64,000 nt of DNA, from the NCBI RefSeq assembly GCF_002646595.1, contig NZ_PDUD01000009.1, positions 62,001 to 126,000 of the forward strand, given 5' to 3'. Made by a program: the position numbers and the translations under genes. This DNA comes from Flavilitoribacter nigricans DSM 23189 = NBRC 102662 (GTDB taxonomy: Bacteria > Bacteroidota > Bacteroidia > Chitinophagales > Saprospiraceae). Every line of letters starts with the position of its first letter. Position 1 is the stretch's first letter. Under the pieces are notes generated by a model, which did no database searches, had not been told where the DNA came from, and saw only the letters and a list, made by a program, of their open reading frames with translations. Below are positions 26,850 to 35,012 of this stretch, piece by piece.

Positions 26850-27587
26850 ATGAAGCATTTATCCCTTATCCCTTTAGCTATTATCCTACTCCTGGCCGGG
26901 AGTTGTCAGTCTCCCAATCAACAAGCCGAATCATCCGATACGCCATCCGGCAGCGTGCAGATCGCCGGGGCGATGCGCACCGTAATGCACCAGGGCAAAC
27001 TGGCGGGCATCATCGATCTGGATACCCTGCAGCCCCGGGCCGGCCTGTACGGACTGGGCCCCGTAGAATACCTGAGCGGAGAACTTTTAATAGTCGACGG
27101 CCAGTCTTATGTTTCCCGGGTGACCGATGATTCCTTGATGACCGTGACGGAAGACTTTGGGGTGAAAGCGCCCTTTTTTGTTTACGCCCACCGGGAGGAA
27201 TGGGCTCAGACTACCCTGCCGGATTCCATCTCCAATCTGAAGCAGTTGGAAGCCTACCTTCAGGAAAACACCCGGCAATTGGAACGGCCCTTTGTTTTCA
27301 AGTTGAACGGCAGGATCAAACAGGCGGTGATCCACATACAAAATTTACCCGCGGGCACTGCGGTAAGTTCACCGGAAGAAGCCCATCAGGGCCAGGTCAA
27401 TTACCCGCTGTCTAACGAAACCGTAGATATTATCGGCTTTTATTCCACCGAACATCACGGCGTTTTCACCCACCACGATTCGGACATGCACCTGCATCTG
27501 ATCACGGCGGATCGGCAGCAGATGGGGCATCTGGATGAATTGGGCATCGCCACGGGAGGAATGACGCTTTTCCTCCCCACAAGCTAA
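26850..27587 (+). CDS. Acetolactate decarboxylase-like lipoprotein
   Basis: 245 residues from the ATG at 26850; a longer reading from 26805 overlaps the previous gene and lacks a signal at its start. The lipoprotein signal ends LAGSC (Cys19). The fold is that of alpha-acetolactate decarboxylase: LYGLGPVEYLSGELLIVDGQSY (about 67-88), APFFVYAHREEW, PFVFKLNGRIKQAVIHIQNL, IIGFYSTEHHGVFTHHD and DMHLHLITADRQQMGHLDEL. The three zinc ligands fit exactly by spacing (His214, His216, His227). The canonical catalytic Arg after the 'NGxF' strand appears replaced (VIHIQN), and no Glu is evident near the C-terminus. It may be a non-decarboxylating relative. It is co-transcribed with the DUF6090-like gene. 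Confidence 0.78.
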   Translation: MKHLSLIPLAIILLLAGSCQSPNQQAESSDTPSGSVQIAGAMRTVMHQGKLAGIIDLDTLQPRAGLYGLGPVEYLSGELLIVDGQSYVSRVTDDSLMTVTEDFGVKAPFFVYAHREEWAQTTLPDSISNLKQLEAYLQENTRQLERPFVFKLNGRIKQAVIHIQNLPAGTAVSSPEEAHQGQVNYPLSNETVDIIGFYSTEHHGVFTHHDSDMHLHLITADRQQMGHLDELGIATGGMTLFLPTS

Positions 27588-27596
27588 CTAAGCGAC

Positions 27597-29081
27597 CTAC
27601 TGCGCCCACACCGGCAGCGCCCCGTCAATCCCCAAAGCCGGGATCACCAATACGTACAGCATCAGGGTCAGCAAAAAGATAAAGATCACGTTCAGCCAGA
27701 GGCCGCAGCGGGCCATTTGCGGTATGGTCACCCGGCCGCTGGCGAAGATCACCGTATTCGTGCCCGTGCCCGACGGCATCATGAAAGCAAAGGAACAGGC
27801 AAAGGTTGCCGGGATCATGAGCAGTAAGGGATTCGCCCCGCCGGCTACACCCATGGTGGCCAGTACCGGCAGGAAGATATTGGCCGTAGCAGTATTGGAG
27901 TTCACTTCGGTCAGGAAGATCATCAGTCCGACGACCAGGAGGACCACCAGGAAAGTGGGGAACTGACTGATAAAGGCCAGTTCGCCGCCGATCCACTCGG
28001 CCAGTCCGGTCTGGGCAAATCCATCCGCGATAGCGTATCCGCCACCAACGATCATGACCACACCCCAGGGTACACTCTGGGCCTGTTCCCAGTTCAGCAG
28101 GCGTTCGCCTTTCCAGCCTTCCGCCGGCAACATGAACAGGATCAGGGCACTGAAGATGGCCACCACGGCATCGTGGGTATTCCCCTGAGCGCCGATCCAG
28201 GTTTCCCAACCGGGAACAGTATAATCGCCCAGTTCAAAATCCCGGCGAAAGATCCAGCCGAAAGCCGTCAGCGCAAAAATGATCAGCACCCGCTTTTCGC
28301 CCCCCTGTAGCTTACCCAGGGACTGGAACTCCGTTTCGATCACGTCCTGACTGCCGCTCAGCGCACCGCCGACCGAAAAGTATTTGACGATATACCACCA
28401 GACGATGGGAATGAATACGATCACCAGGGGAAAGCCTACTTTAAACCAGTCGAAAAAACTGATGGGCGGCGCTTCCGGAAATAACTTTTCCAGGATACCG
28501 ACAAAGGCCATATTCGGCGGGGTACCGATCAGGGTAGCCGTCCCGCCGATACTGGCCGAATAAGCGATGGCCAGCATCAGGGCCAGACCGTAATTCCCTT
28601 TTCGGCCGGATAGTTCTTCTTTGTCGATGATGGCCAGTGCGATGGGCAGCATCAGCAGCGTTACCGCGACATTGGCGATCCACATGGACAAAAAGGCCGT
28701 CGCGATCATAAAGCTCAGGATCAAGCGGCGGCGATCATTACCCAGCAGACGGATGGTCAGCAGGGCGATGCGCTTGTGCAGATGGTGCACCTCAATCGCT
28801 TTGGCGATAAAGAACCCACCCAGTAACATCAGCACGTAGGGGTGCCCGTAATTTTCAGCGGTAGTTTTGGCATCGACAATACCCAGAAAAGGAAAAAGGA
28901 CCAGAGGGACAAAAGCCGTAGCGTAGATCGGGATGGCTTCGGTCAGCCACCAGACGGTCATCAGCAGGGTAACCGCAGCCGCCCGCCAGGCCGGAACGGA
29001 AAGTCCGCCGGGTGGTGGCAGTAAAATGATCAGCAGGACGAGGGCCAGACCGCCCCAGAGGCCCAGTTGTTTGATGGACAT
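27597..29081 (-). CDS. SLC13/DASS family sodium:anion symporter
   Basis: 494 residues from the ATG at 29081; the longer frame to 29207 adds 42 non-conserved residues before the first membrane segment. About 11-12 membrane segments. Family blocks: VWWLTEAIPIYATAFVPLVLFPFLGI near the N-terminus, ATAFLSMWIANVAVTLLMLPIALAI (first SNT-like motif, here 'IANV'), TATLIGTPPNMAFVG, MIFLTEVNSNTATANIFLPVL (second SNT motif) and MPSGTGTNTVIFASG. Members import C4-dicarboxylates, citrate or sulfate with sodium. Substrate unresolved. It is convergent with the acetolactate-decarboxylase-like gene only 9 bp away, with no terminator visible. Confidence 0.92.
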   Translation of the reverse strand: MSIKQLGLWGGLALVLLIILLPPPGGLSVPAWRAAAVTLLMTVWWLTEAIPIYATAFVPLVLFPFLGIVDAKTTAENYGHPYVLMLLGGFFIAKAIEVHHLHKRIALLTIRLLGNDRRRLILSFMIATAFLSMWIANVAVTLLMLPIALAIIDKEELSGRKGNYGLALMLAIAYSASIGGTATLIGTPPNMAFVGILEKLFPEAPPISFFDWFKVGFPLVIVFIPIVWWYIVKYFSVGGALSGSQDVIETEFQSLGKLQGGEKRVLIIFALTAFGWIFRRDFELGDYTVPGWETWIGAQGNTHDAVVAIFSALILFMLPAEGWKGERLLNWEQAQSVPWGVVMIVGGGYAIADGFAQTGLAEWIGGELAFISQFPTFLVVLLVVGLMIFLTEVNSNTATANIFLPVLATMGVAGGANPLLLMIPATFACSFAFMMPSGTGTNTVIFASGRVTIPQMARCGLWLNVIFIFLLTLMLYVLVIPALGIDGALPVWAQ

Positions 29082-29317
29082 ACTTGTTAGTTCTAGTTCC
29101 GGTGGCCAGTCGCCGGATTGCCCTCGAACTTTGCCCGCTACCGGATTACAATGATCGACCACCAGGGTTTTAACCCGGGTTTTAGTTCGGTTTGCCGCTA
29201 CGTTCACCGGTTCGGTGCCGAGGGGGCAATGACCGTCAGAAAGGTAGAAAATTTACCGCAAAAAGAAAGCCGGACACTGGAAATTAGTAAGGACTCTATT
29301 ACCTTTACGGGCCCGAA

Positions 29318-30784
29318 ATGGAATTTATGGAGCGAAGTTCGTTTAGATCGGCCTGGGGAATATTATTGATGACGGCGGTGTTCCTGCTGTTATACCCTTT
29401 GCTGCACCGGCAATCCGGTGTATTATCGCAGCATTTCCGGAATTATAATTTCTTCCAGCGCTTCCTGCAGGACTCCTCCGAAATGACCGTGGACACTCTC
29501 CAGGTGGATACATCTGTGGTCGTCAAAGACACGGTGAAAGCGCCACCGCCTCCCCCACCCCCGCCGGCCTACGCCGGCAAAGCGGGCCTGGAAACTTTTT
29601 ACGATGCTTTACGATCCGGTAAGGGGCAGATCCGGGTCGCTTATTTTGGCGACTCCGCCATCGAAGGAGACCTGATCTGCCAGACCCTGCGCGACAGCCT
29701 CCAACAACGTTTTGGAGGCTCCGGCGTAGGTTTGGTCCCCATCAGCAGCCCCATTCGGGGTTTTCGGCGGTCCATTCGCCACAATACGTCAACCAATTGG
29801 TACCGGCGTATGCTGGGACAGAAAAACTGGCCCGGATATCCCCTAGGGATACTCGGCGGGTATTTCCTGGCCGGAAAGCCGCCCCAGGCAGAAGACAGCC
29901 TGACCGTTGACAGTACCCTGCTCAACAAGGATTCGCTGCTGATCGCCGAAGAACCGGAAGATGATCCCTCCGAAGAGGAGGATTTCTGGGTGACGTACCG
30001 CGGCGTGAATCTGTTTTCCGGTTTGCGCATGGTCCCCCGGGCGCGCCTGTTCTATTCGGCGCCCATTCCGGATTCGACGGGCCATACCGCCCCCTCCGGA
30101 TCGCTAGACATTGCCGCCGGAGACCGGAAAGCGCATTTCGAGCTCAATGGAAAGGCCACCGTCAATCAGCTCTGGTTGCTGGACAGTACCGTACGTCAGT
30201 TGAGTCTGACTTTTGACGTTCCCTACAGTCAGCCGCTTTTCGGGATCAGTCTGGAAAGTAGTCAGGGTGTGATCGTGGATAATATTCCCTCCAGGGGTAA
30301 TTCCGGGGGTCGCCTCCTGCAGGTGCCCTATTACCGCTACAATAATTTTGACTCTTTGCTCGACTACGAGTTGGTGATCCTCCAGTTTGGCCTGAATGCA
30401 CTGGCGCCGGAGCTGGAAGATTTCAGTTGGTATAAAAGTGAGATCAACCGTACGGTCAGACACATTAAGCAATCCTTTCCCAACGCCAGTATCCTCCTGA
30501 TCGGACCCACCGACCGGGGCATTAAGGAAGAGGCGGAAGTAGTTGCCGACCCCAGCGTTCCCCTGGTTACCCAGGTCATGCGGGAGGTGGCCGAACAGCA
30601 TAAGATCGGTTTCTTTAGCTTTTACGAAGCGATGGGCGGCAGCGGAACGATCATCGACTGGGCCGATAACAAAGAACCCCGCTGGGCCAATCTGGACTAT
30701 ACTCACCTCAGCTTCCCGGGCGCTCATGCCGCCGGAAAAATGCTGCTGCGGTATTTACTCAAAGATTTTGACCAACAACAATAA
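29318..30784 (+). CDS. SGNH-hydrolase-like protein with N-terminal membrane anchor, O-acylation cassette
   Basis: 488 residues. One membrane segment (about 13-30), then a linker containing eight consecutive prolines (76-83). An SGNH/GDSL domain follows, with block I VAYFGDSAIEGD (Ser113 in GDS at 111-113), a middle 'LQFGLNALAPE' block and a C-terminal DYTHLSFPGAHAAG carrying the Asp-x-x-His pair. It is followed 11 bp later by a second SGNH gene and then an MBOAT acyltransferase. In the AlgJ/AlgX and PatB families such proteins transfer acetyl groups to polysaccharide in the periplasm. By context this one does so too (inference). A long acidic insert (about 205-225) is peculiar to this protein. 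Confidence 0.83.
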   Translation: MEFMERSSFRSAWGILLMTAVFLLLYPLLHRQSGVLSQHFRNYNFFQRFLQDSSEMTVDTLQVDTSVVVKDTVKAPPPPPPPPAYAGKAGLETFYDALRSGKGQIRVAYFGDSAIEGDLICQTLRDSLQQRFGGSGVGLVPISSPIRGFRRSIRHNTSTNWYRRMLGQKNWPGYPLGILGGYFLAGKPPQAEDSLTVDSTLLNKDSLLIAEEPEDDPSEEEDFWVTYRGVNLFSGLRMVPRARLFYSAPIPDSTGHTAPSGSLDIAAGDRKAHFELNGKATVNQLWLLDSTVRQLSLTFDVPYSQPLFGISLESSQGVIVDNIPSRGNSGGRLLQVPYYRYNNFDSLLDYELVILQFGLNALAPELEDFSWYKSEINRTVRHIKQSFPNASILLIGPTDRGIKEEAEVVADPSVPLVTQVMREVAEQHKIGFFSFYEAMGGSGTIIDWADNKEPRWANLDYTHLSFPGAHAAGKMLLRYLLKDFDQQQ

Positions 30785-30795
30785 ATACGATTAGC

Positions 30796-32328
30796 ATGAC
30801 CTGGACCGGTATAAAATGGAGTTGGATCTGGTTGCTGATGTTCTACCCTGATATGGAACAGGCAGGAGATCGATCTGTACCGGAAATGGAGGCAGCTACT
30901 TCAGAGAGATCCGTTTTACCGGAATCCGCATTTTCGGCTATTCGCAACAACGGACGATTGGATACGGTCGCCCTCCAGGAGTATCCCTTCCTGAACATGG
31001 CCGCGGATACCCTGATCAACGCGGCGCCCCTGGCTCCCTTCTTTCAAAAGCTGAAAGAACTGGAACGTGGGGAAAGGGAACGACTGAATATCGTGCACAT
31101 CGGAGATTCCCACATTCAGGCCGACTGGTGGACGGGTTACCTCCGTATTCGGCTGCAGGAACTGTTCGGTTCGGCGGGTCGGGGGCTGGTGTTTCCCTAC
31201 GCACTGGCGGGCACCAACAGTCCGACCGATCTGCGCTCGGGTAGCAACCAGATCTGGGAGTCCCGGCGTTCAACTTTCCAGCAAAAACACATCCCGGTAG
31301 GCATTTCCGGCCTGACCGTACAGGCCAGCGGTAAACAGATCTGGCTGGACCTGCAGGTCCGCAACGATACCATTATCGACTATGCTTTCAATCAGATCAA
31401 ACTGTTCAGCATTGCGGGAGAAGGCGCCCTCAACTGGAGCATCGGACATTTCTCGGATACCGAGGCCGTAGCGGTAGCTGCGCCTCCGAAAGTCTACCAT
31501 ACCGTACGCAGCGGTGATACGCTGTACGGTCTGGCCCTGCGGCACGGCACCAGCGTTCGGCGGCTGCAGCAATGGAATAACCTCCGGGGCAGTATGATCA
31601 AACCTGGCCAGAAACTGATCGTTGGCAACGGGAATTCCACCGCCAGTGATTACGACAAACAACTGTTCGAAGTTCAGCACATGCTCAAGTGGGAAAGCGG
31701 TACTTCCCGTTCCCAATGGGCCACCGTAGAACTGGATAGCCTCACCCGGCGCCTGTTGATGCGCGCCCGGCGGACGGACGGCAATACCGGGAGTACACGA
31801 TTGTACGGGATCTCCCTGGAGAACCGCGAACGGAACGGTCTGCTCTACCACGCTATCGGCGTGAACGGGGTAACGTATTACCATTATAACGAAGCTCCGG
31901 AATTCTGGGAGCAGTTGCCGGCTCTGGAACCGGATCTGATCATTGTATCGCTCGGTACCAACGAAACGGCCATTTCCAATTTTCAGCCTAATGGTTTTTC
32001 CGAACAGGTGGAGGCTTTCGCCAATAGGCTGCAGGGCCTGCCGGCAAGTACGTCGGTCCTGCTTACTACACCCGGAGATGCCCTGCGGCGCAGACGTTAC
32101 GAAAATCCGGCCATCAAGGTGGCGGGAGAGATCATCACGGAAGCTGCCGGATGGCACAATTTCGCGGTCTGGGACCTTTTCGATGTAATGGGCGGTGCCG
32201 GTTCCATCCGACAGTGGCGCTCCGCTCAATTGACGGGCCGGGATTATCTGCATTTTACCAAGGTGGGCTACGAATTGCAGGGCGAGTTACTATTTAAAGC
32301 ACTAATGCAGGCATATGGGGAGTATTGA
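30796..32328 (+). CDS. SGNH-hydrolase-like protein with an inserted LysM domain, O-acylation cassette
   Basis: 510 residues. A short hydrophobic N-terminus suggests export. SGNH block I is NIVHIGDSHIQADWW (Ser105). After a beta-rich segment, a LysM module is inserted at about 234-276 (YHTVRSGDTLYGLALRHGTSVRRLQQWNNL ... IKPGQKLIV). The SGNH fold then resumes with DLIIVSLGTNETAI (block with Asn) and RDYLHFTKVGYELQG (Asp/His pair). LysM binds N-acetylglucosamine polymers, chiefly peptidoglycan, so the enzyme probably acts at or on the cell wall. It overlaps the following MBOAT gene by 14 bp, so coupled translation is likely. Confidence 0.85.
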   Translation: MTWTGIKWSWIWLLMFYPDMEQAGDRSVPEMEAATSERSVLPESAFSAIRNNGRLDTVALQEYPFLNMAADTLINAAPLAPFFQKLKELERGERERLNIVHIGDSHIQADWWTGYLRIRLQELFGSAGRGLVFPYALAGTNSPTDLRSGSNQIWESRRSTFQQKHIPVGISGLTVQASGKQIWLDLQVRNDTIIDYAFNQIKLFSIAGEGALNWSIGHFSDTEAVAVAAPPKVYHTVRSGDTLYGLALRHGTSVRRLQQWNNLRGSMIKPGQKLIVGNGNSTASDYDKQLFEVQHMLKWESGTSRSQWATVELDSLTRRLLMRARRTDGNTGSTRLYGISLENRERNGLLYHAIGVNGVTYYHYNEAPEFWEQLPALEPDLIIVSLGTNETAISNFQPNGFSEQVEAFANRLQGLPASTSVLLTTPGDALRRRRYENPAIKVAGEIITEAAGWHNFAVWDLFDVMGGAGSIRQWRSAQLTGRDYLHFTKVGYELQGELLFKALMQAYGEY

Positions 32329-34051
32329 CTGGAGCAGCATTTGGCAGTTTTTCACCTATGATCCATCGCAACCGTTACTGTTCAACAGTGCGCGTTTTTT
32401 TATATTCTTCCTGGTGGCGTACGGCTTTTTTCTGCTCCTTCGCAAACGCACCTTTGCCCGCACGGCTTATCTGTTCCTGTTTTCCGTTTACTTTTATTAC
32501 CTCTCCAGCGGTGTCTATTTCTGGTTACTGCTCCTGTCTACGGTCGTCAATTTCGGTCTGGGCCATTTGCTCGAAATCCGCGAAGAACCCTGGCGGCGCA
32601 AGCTCTGGATGACGGTGAGCGTACTCTTCAACCTGGGCATTCTGGCCTATTTCAAGTATACCAATTTCTTCATTGATACGGCCAATCAGCTCACGGGCAA
32701 CGCCTGGGATTTCCAGCGCATTTTCCTACCCGTGGGGATATCCTTCTACACTTTTCAGGTACTGAGCTACACCATTGACATCTACCGCCGAAAGATCCAA
32801 TCGCTCAGTGCCGGACTGGAAAGCTGGCAGGCGGGCGGCAGGGCGCTAATCGATTTTGCCTTTTTTGTGAGTTTCTTTCCCCAACTCGTCGCCGGTCCCA
32901 TCGTGCGGGCCGCAGACTTTTTACCCCAGATCCGGCAACCACTGAGTCTGAGCCGGGAGCAAATGGGGCAGGCATTCCTGCTGATCATCGGGGGCTTGTT
33001 CAAGAAAGCGGTTATTTCCGATTACATCAGCGTCAATTTTGTGGACCGGGTCTTTGACAATCCGGGGCTTTATTCCGGCCTGGAAAACCTGCTGGCCAGT
33101 TACGGTTACGCCATCCAGATCTACTGCGATTTCTCGGGCTATTCCGATATGGCCATCGGTCTGGCTCTGCTCATGGGCTTTCAGTTGCCGGAGAACTTCC
33201 GTACGCCTTACCAATCCGACAGCATTCAGGGTTTCTGGAGGCGTTGGCACATTTCACTGTCGAGCTGGCTGCGCGATTATCTCTACATCTCCCTCGGTGG
33301 CAATCGCAAGGGCAGTTTCCGGACCTACATCAACCTGATGATCACTATGTTGCTCGGTGGCCTCTGGCACGGGGCGAGCTGGGTGTTTGTGATCTGGGGT
33401 GGGCTGCACGGCATGGCGCTGGCCATCGACCGGTTCCTTTCGAATAAAAAAGGCTGGTGGCAGAAGACCATTGTCCGGATCGGAGGTGTATGGCTGCTGG
33501 TCCTTTTCATCATCCAGGCGGTATTGTACTGGCGCTGGTCCGGCGACCAGATCGACGTGTACACGTACCAGCAAATGAGCGGGGCCAACCGGAACCTCTT
33601 TTTCATCTGGCTGGGCAGTATGCTGCTGGCCCTGCTGGGAGATTACTTCCTGCGGGCGCTATCGGGTAAGGATGGCCAGCGCTGGAGCAGGAGTATCAGT
33701 GTGCTGCTCGTTTTCCATTTTGTCTGTCTTTGCTGGATATTTTTCCGTTCCGGCGCGGCAGCAAATACGCTGAGCCCGACGGAGATCACCTATGCCATGC
33801 TCGGTCAAATCGGCAGCGGTCTCAACTGGGAACTCGCCGGAGAGATCGTTCGGGGCTACAGTGCGGTGGTCGGCCTCATCGCGCTGGGTTTTCTGCTGCA
33901 TTTCCTTCCCCGCAAATGGGACCTCGGAGTAGAGCGCCTTTTCGTCCGGATGCCGTCGGTAGCCCAGGCTTTCGTTCTTTTTCTGGTGATCTGGATCGTT
34001 ATTCAAACCGCCAGCGCGGAGGTGGTACCCTTCATTTATTTTCAATTCTAA
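32315..34051 (+). CDS. MBOAT family O-acyltransferase (AlgI/PatA-like)
   Basis: 578 residues, about 12 membrane segments. The MBOAT core contains FLPVGISFYTFQVLSYTIDIYRR, FFPQLVAGPIVRAADFLPQI, IQIYCDFSGYSDMAIGLALLMGF, FWRRWHISLSSWLRDYLYISLGG and the catalytic His in MLLGGLWHGASWVFVIWGGLHG. These proteins move an acyl (usually acetyl) group across the inner membrane to a periplasmic SGNH transferase. The two preceding SGNH genes complete an AlgI/J/X- or PatA/B-like cassette. The acceptor could be peptidoglycan or an exopolysaccharide; the LysM domain next door favours peptidoglycan. Confidence 0.95.
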   Translation: MGSIDWSSIWQFFTYDPSQPLLFNSARFFIFFLVAYGFFLLLRKRTFARTAYLFLFSVYFYYLSSGVYFWLLLLSTVVNFGLGHLLEIREEPWRRKLWMTVSVLFNLGILAYFKYTNFFIDTANQLTGNAWDFQRIFLPVGISFYTFQVLSYTIDIYRRKIQSLSAGLESWQAGGRALIDFAFFVSFFPQLVAGPIVRAADFLPQIRQPLSLSREQMGQAFLLIIGGLFKKAVISDYISVNFVDRVFDNPGLYSGLENLLASYGYAIQIYCDFSGYSDMAIGLALLMGFQLPENFRTPYQSDSIQGFWRRWHISLSSWLRDYLYISLGGNRKGSFRTYINLMITMLLGGLWHGASWVFVIWGGLHGMALAIDRFLSNKKGWWQKTIVRIGGVWLLVLFIIQAVLYWRWSGDQIDVYTYQQMSGANRNLFFIWLGSMLLALLGDYFLRALSGKDGQRWSRSISVLLVFHFVCLCWIFFRSGAAANTLSPTEITYAMLGQIGSGLNWELAGEIVRGYSAVVGLIALGFLLHFLPRKWDLGVERLFVRMPSVAQAFVLFLVIWIVIQTASAEVVPFIYFQF

Positions 34052-34256
34052 ACGGTTATCCTAAGCGTATCTGCGACTTCCCTTTCCACACATATGGCGT
34101 TGGGGAATAGCCCCCAATTTAGTATGAAATGTTGCCTTGAACTGCTCCGGGAAGTATATTATCGGCTTGCAGGTAAAAAATTAGCGTTGTTCTTATTTTT
34201 TCCAGTGAACCTGTTCAAAAGCATGGTGTTGTACAGTTAGAACCTAAACTTACCTA

Positions 34257-34979
34257 ATGGAACAAGGTGATCCACAAAAACGCAGCTTTTTACAAAAGCT
34301 CGGTAAATTCTTCCTTACAACTGTACTGGGCGGACTCTTTGTCATCCTGCCTATCTCTATCTTCATCATCCTGATGCGCTTTGCGCTCAACTTTTTAATG
34401 AACATCATTTCGCCACTGAGCAATCTGTTGCGGGTAAGTGAAGCTACTCCCAAATGGACCGCGGATCTGATGGCCGTAATGATCATCACCCTGGTGTTTT
34501 TCATCATCGGCCTGATCGTGCAAATGCCCCGGGGGAAAGCCAAGTTGAAATATTTCGAGCGAAAATATCTGGAGATGATCCCGATGTATTCCACCATCCG
34601 GGAAACGGTCAATCAGTTTACGGGCAAGAAACGCCCATTCAGCCAGGTCGTTATGGCCGATGTATTCGGTAACGATACGCGTATGGTCGGCTTCATTACC
34701 GACGAACTACCGAACGATATGTACTCCATTTTTGTGCCGACCGGTCCCAACCCGACCAACGGTTTTGTATTCCACGTTAAGCGCCACCAGCTCGATTTTA
34801 TCGAAGCGCGTTCGGAAGATGCCATGCGTTCCATCATTGCTGTGGGTACCGGTACGAAGACCATGCTCAGCAATGCCGACCTGGATCGCATTAAAAAGAA
34901 AAGAATGGAAGAGGAAATGCAAGAACGTCGGGATCACGATGTGTACGGCGGGCCGGCGCCCGATCCGCAAATGACCTAA
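34257..34979 (+). CDS. DUF502 family membrane protein
   Basis: 240 residues with two N-terminal membrane segments (TVLGGLFVILPISIFIILMRFALNFL and ADLMAVMIITLVFFIIGLIVQM). A soluble domain follows, with PMYSTIRETVNQFTGKK, FGNDTRMVGFITDEL and YSIFVPTGPNPTNGFVFHVKR, the conserved DUF502 blocks. Function unknown; homologues occur in bacteria and plants. The basic C-terminal tail (DRIKKKRMEEEMQERRDHD) is probably cytoplasmic. It is convergent with the following gene at 33 bp. Confidence 0.9.
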   Translation: MEQGDPQKRSFLQKLGKFFLTTVLGGLFVILPISIFIILMRFALNFLMNIISPLSNLLRVSEATPKWTADLMAVMIITLVFFIIGLIVQMPRGKAKLKYFERKYLEMIPMYSTIRETVNQFTGKKRPFSQVVMADVFGNDTRMVGFITDELPNDMYSIFVPTGPNPTNGFVFHVKRHQLDFIEARSEDAMRSIIAVGTGTKTMLSNADLDRIKKKRMEEEMQERRDHDVYGGPAPDPQMT

Positions 34980-35012
34980 ACGGAATATCCAAACCGACTT
35001 CTACTCCATCAT

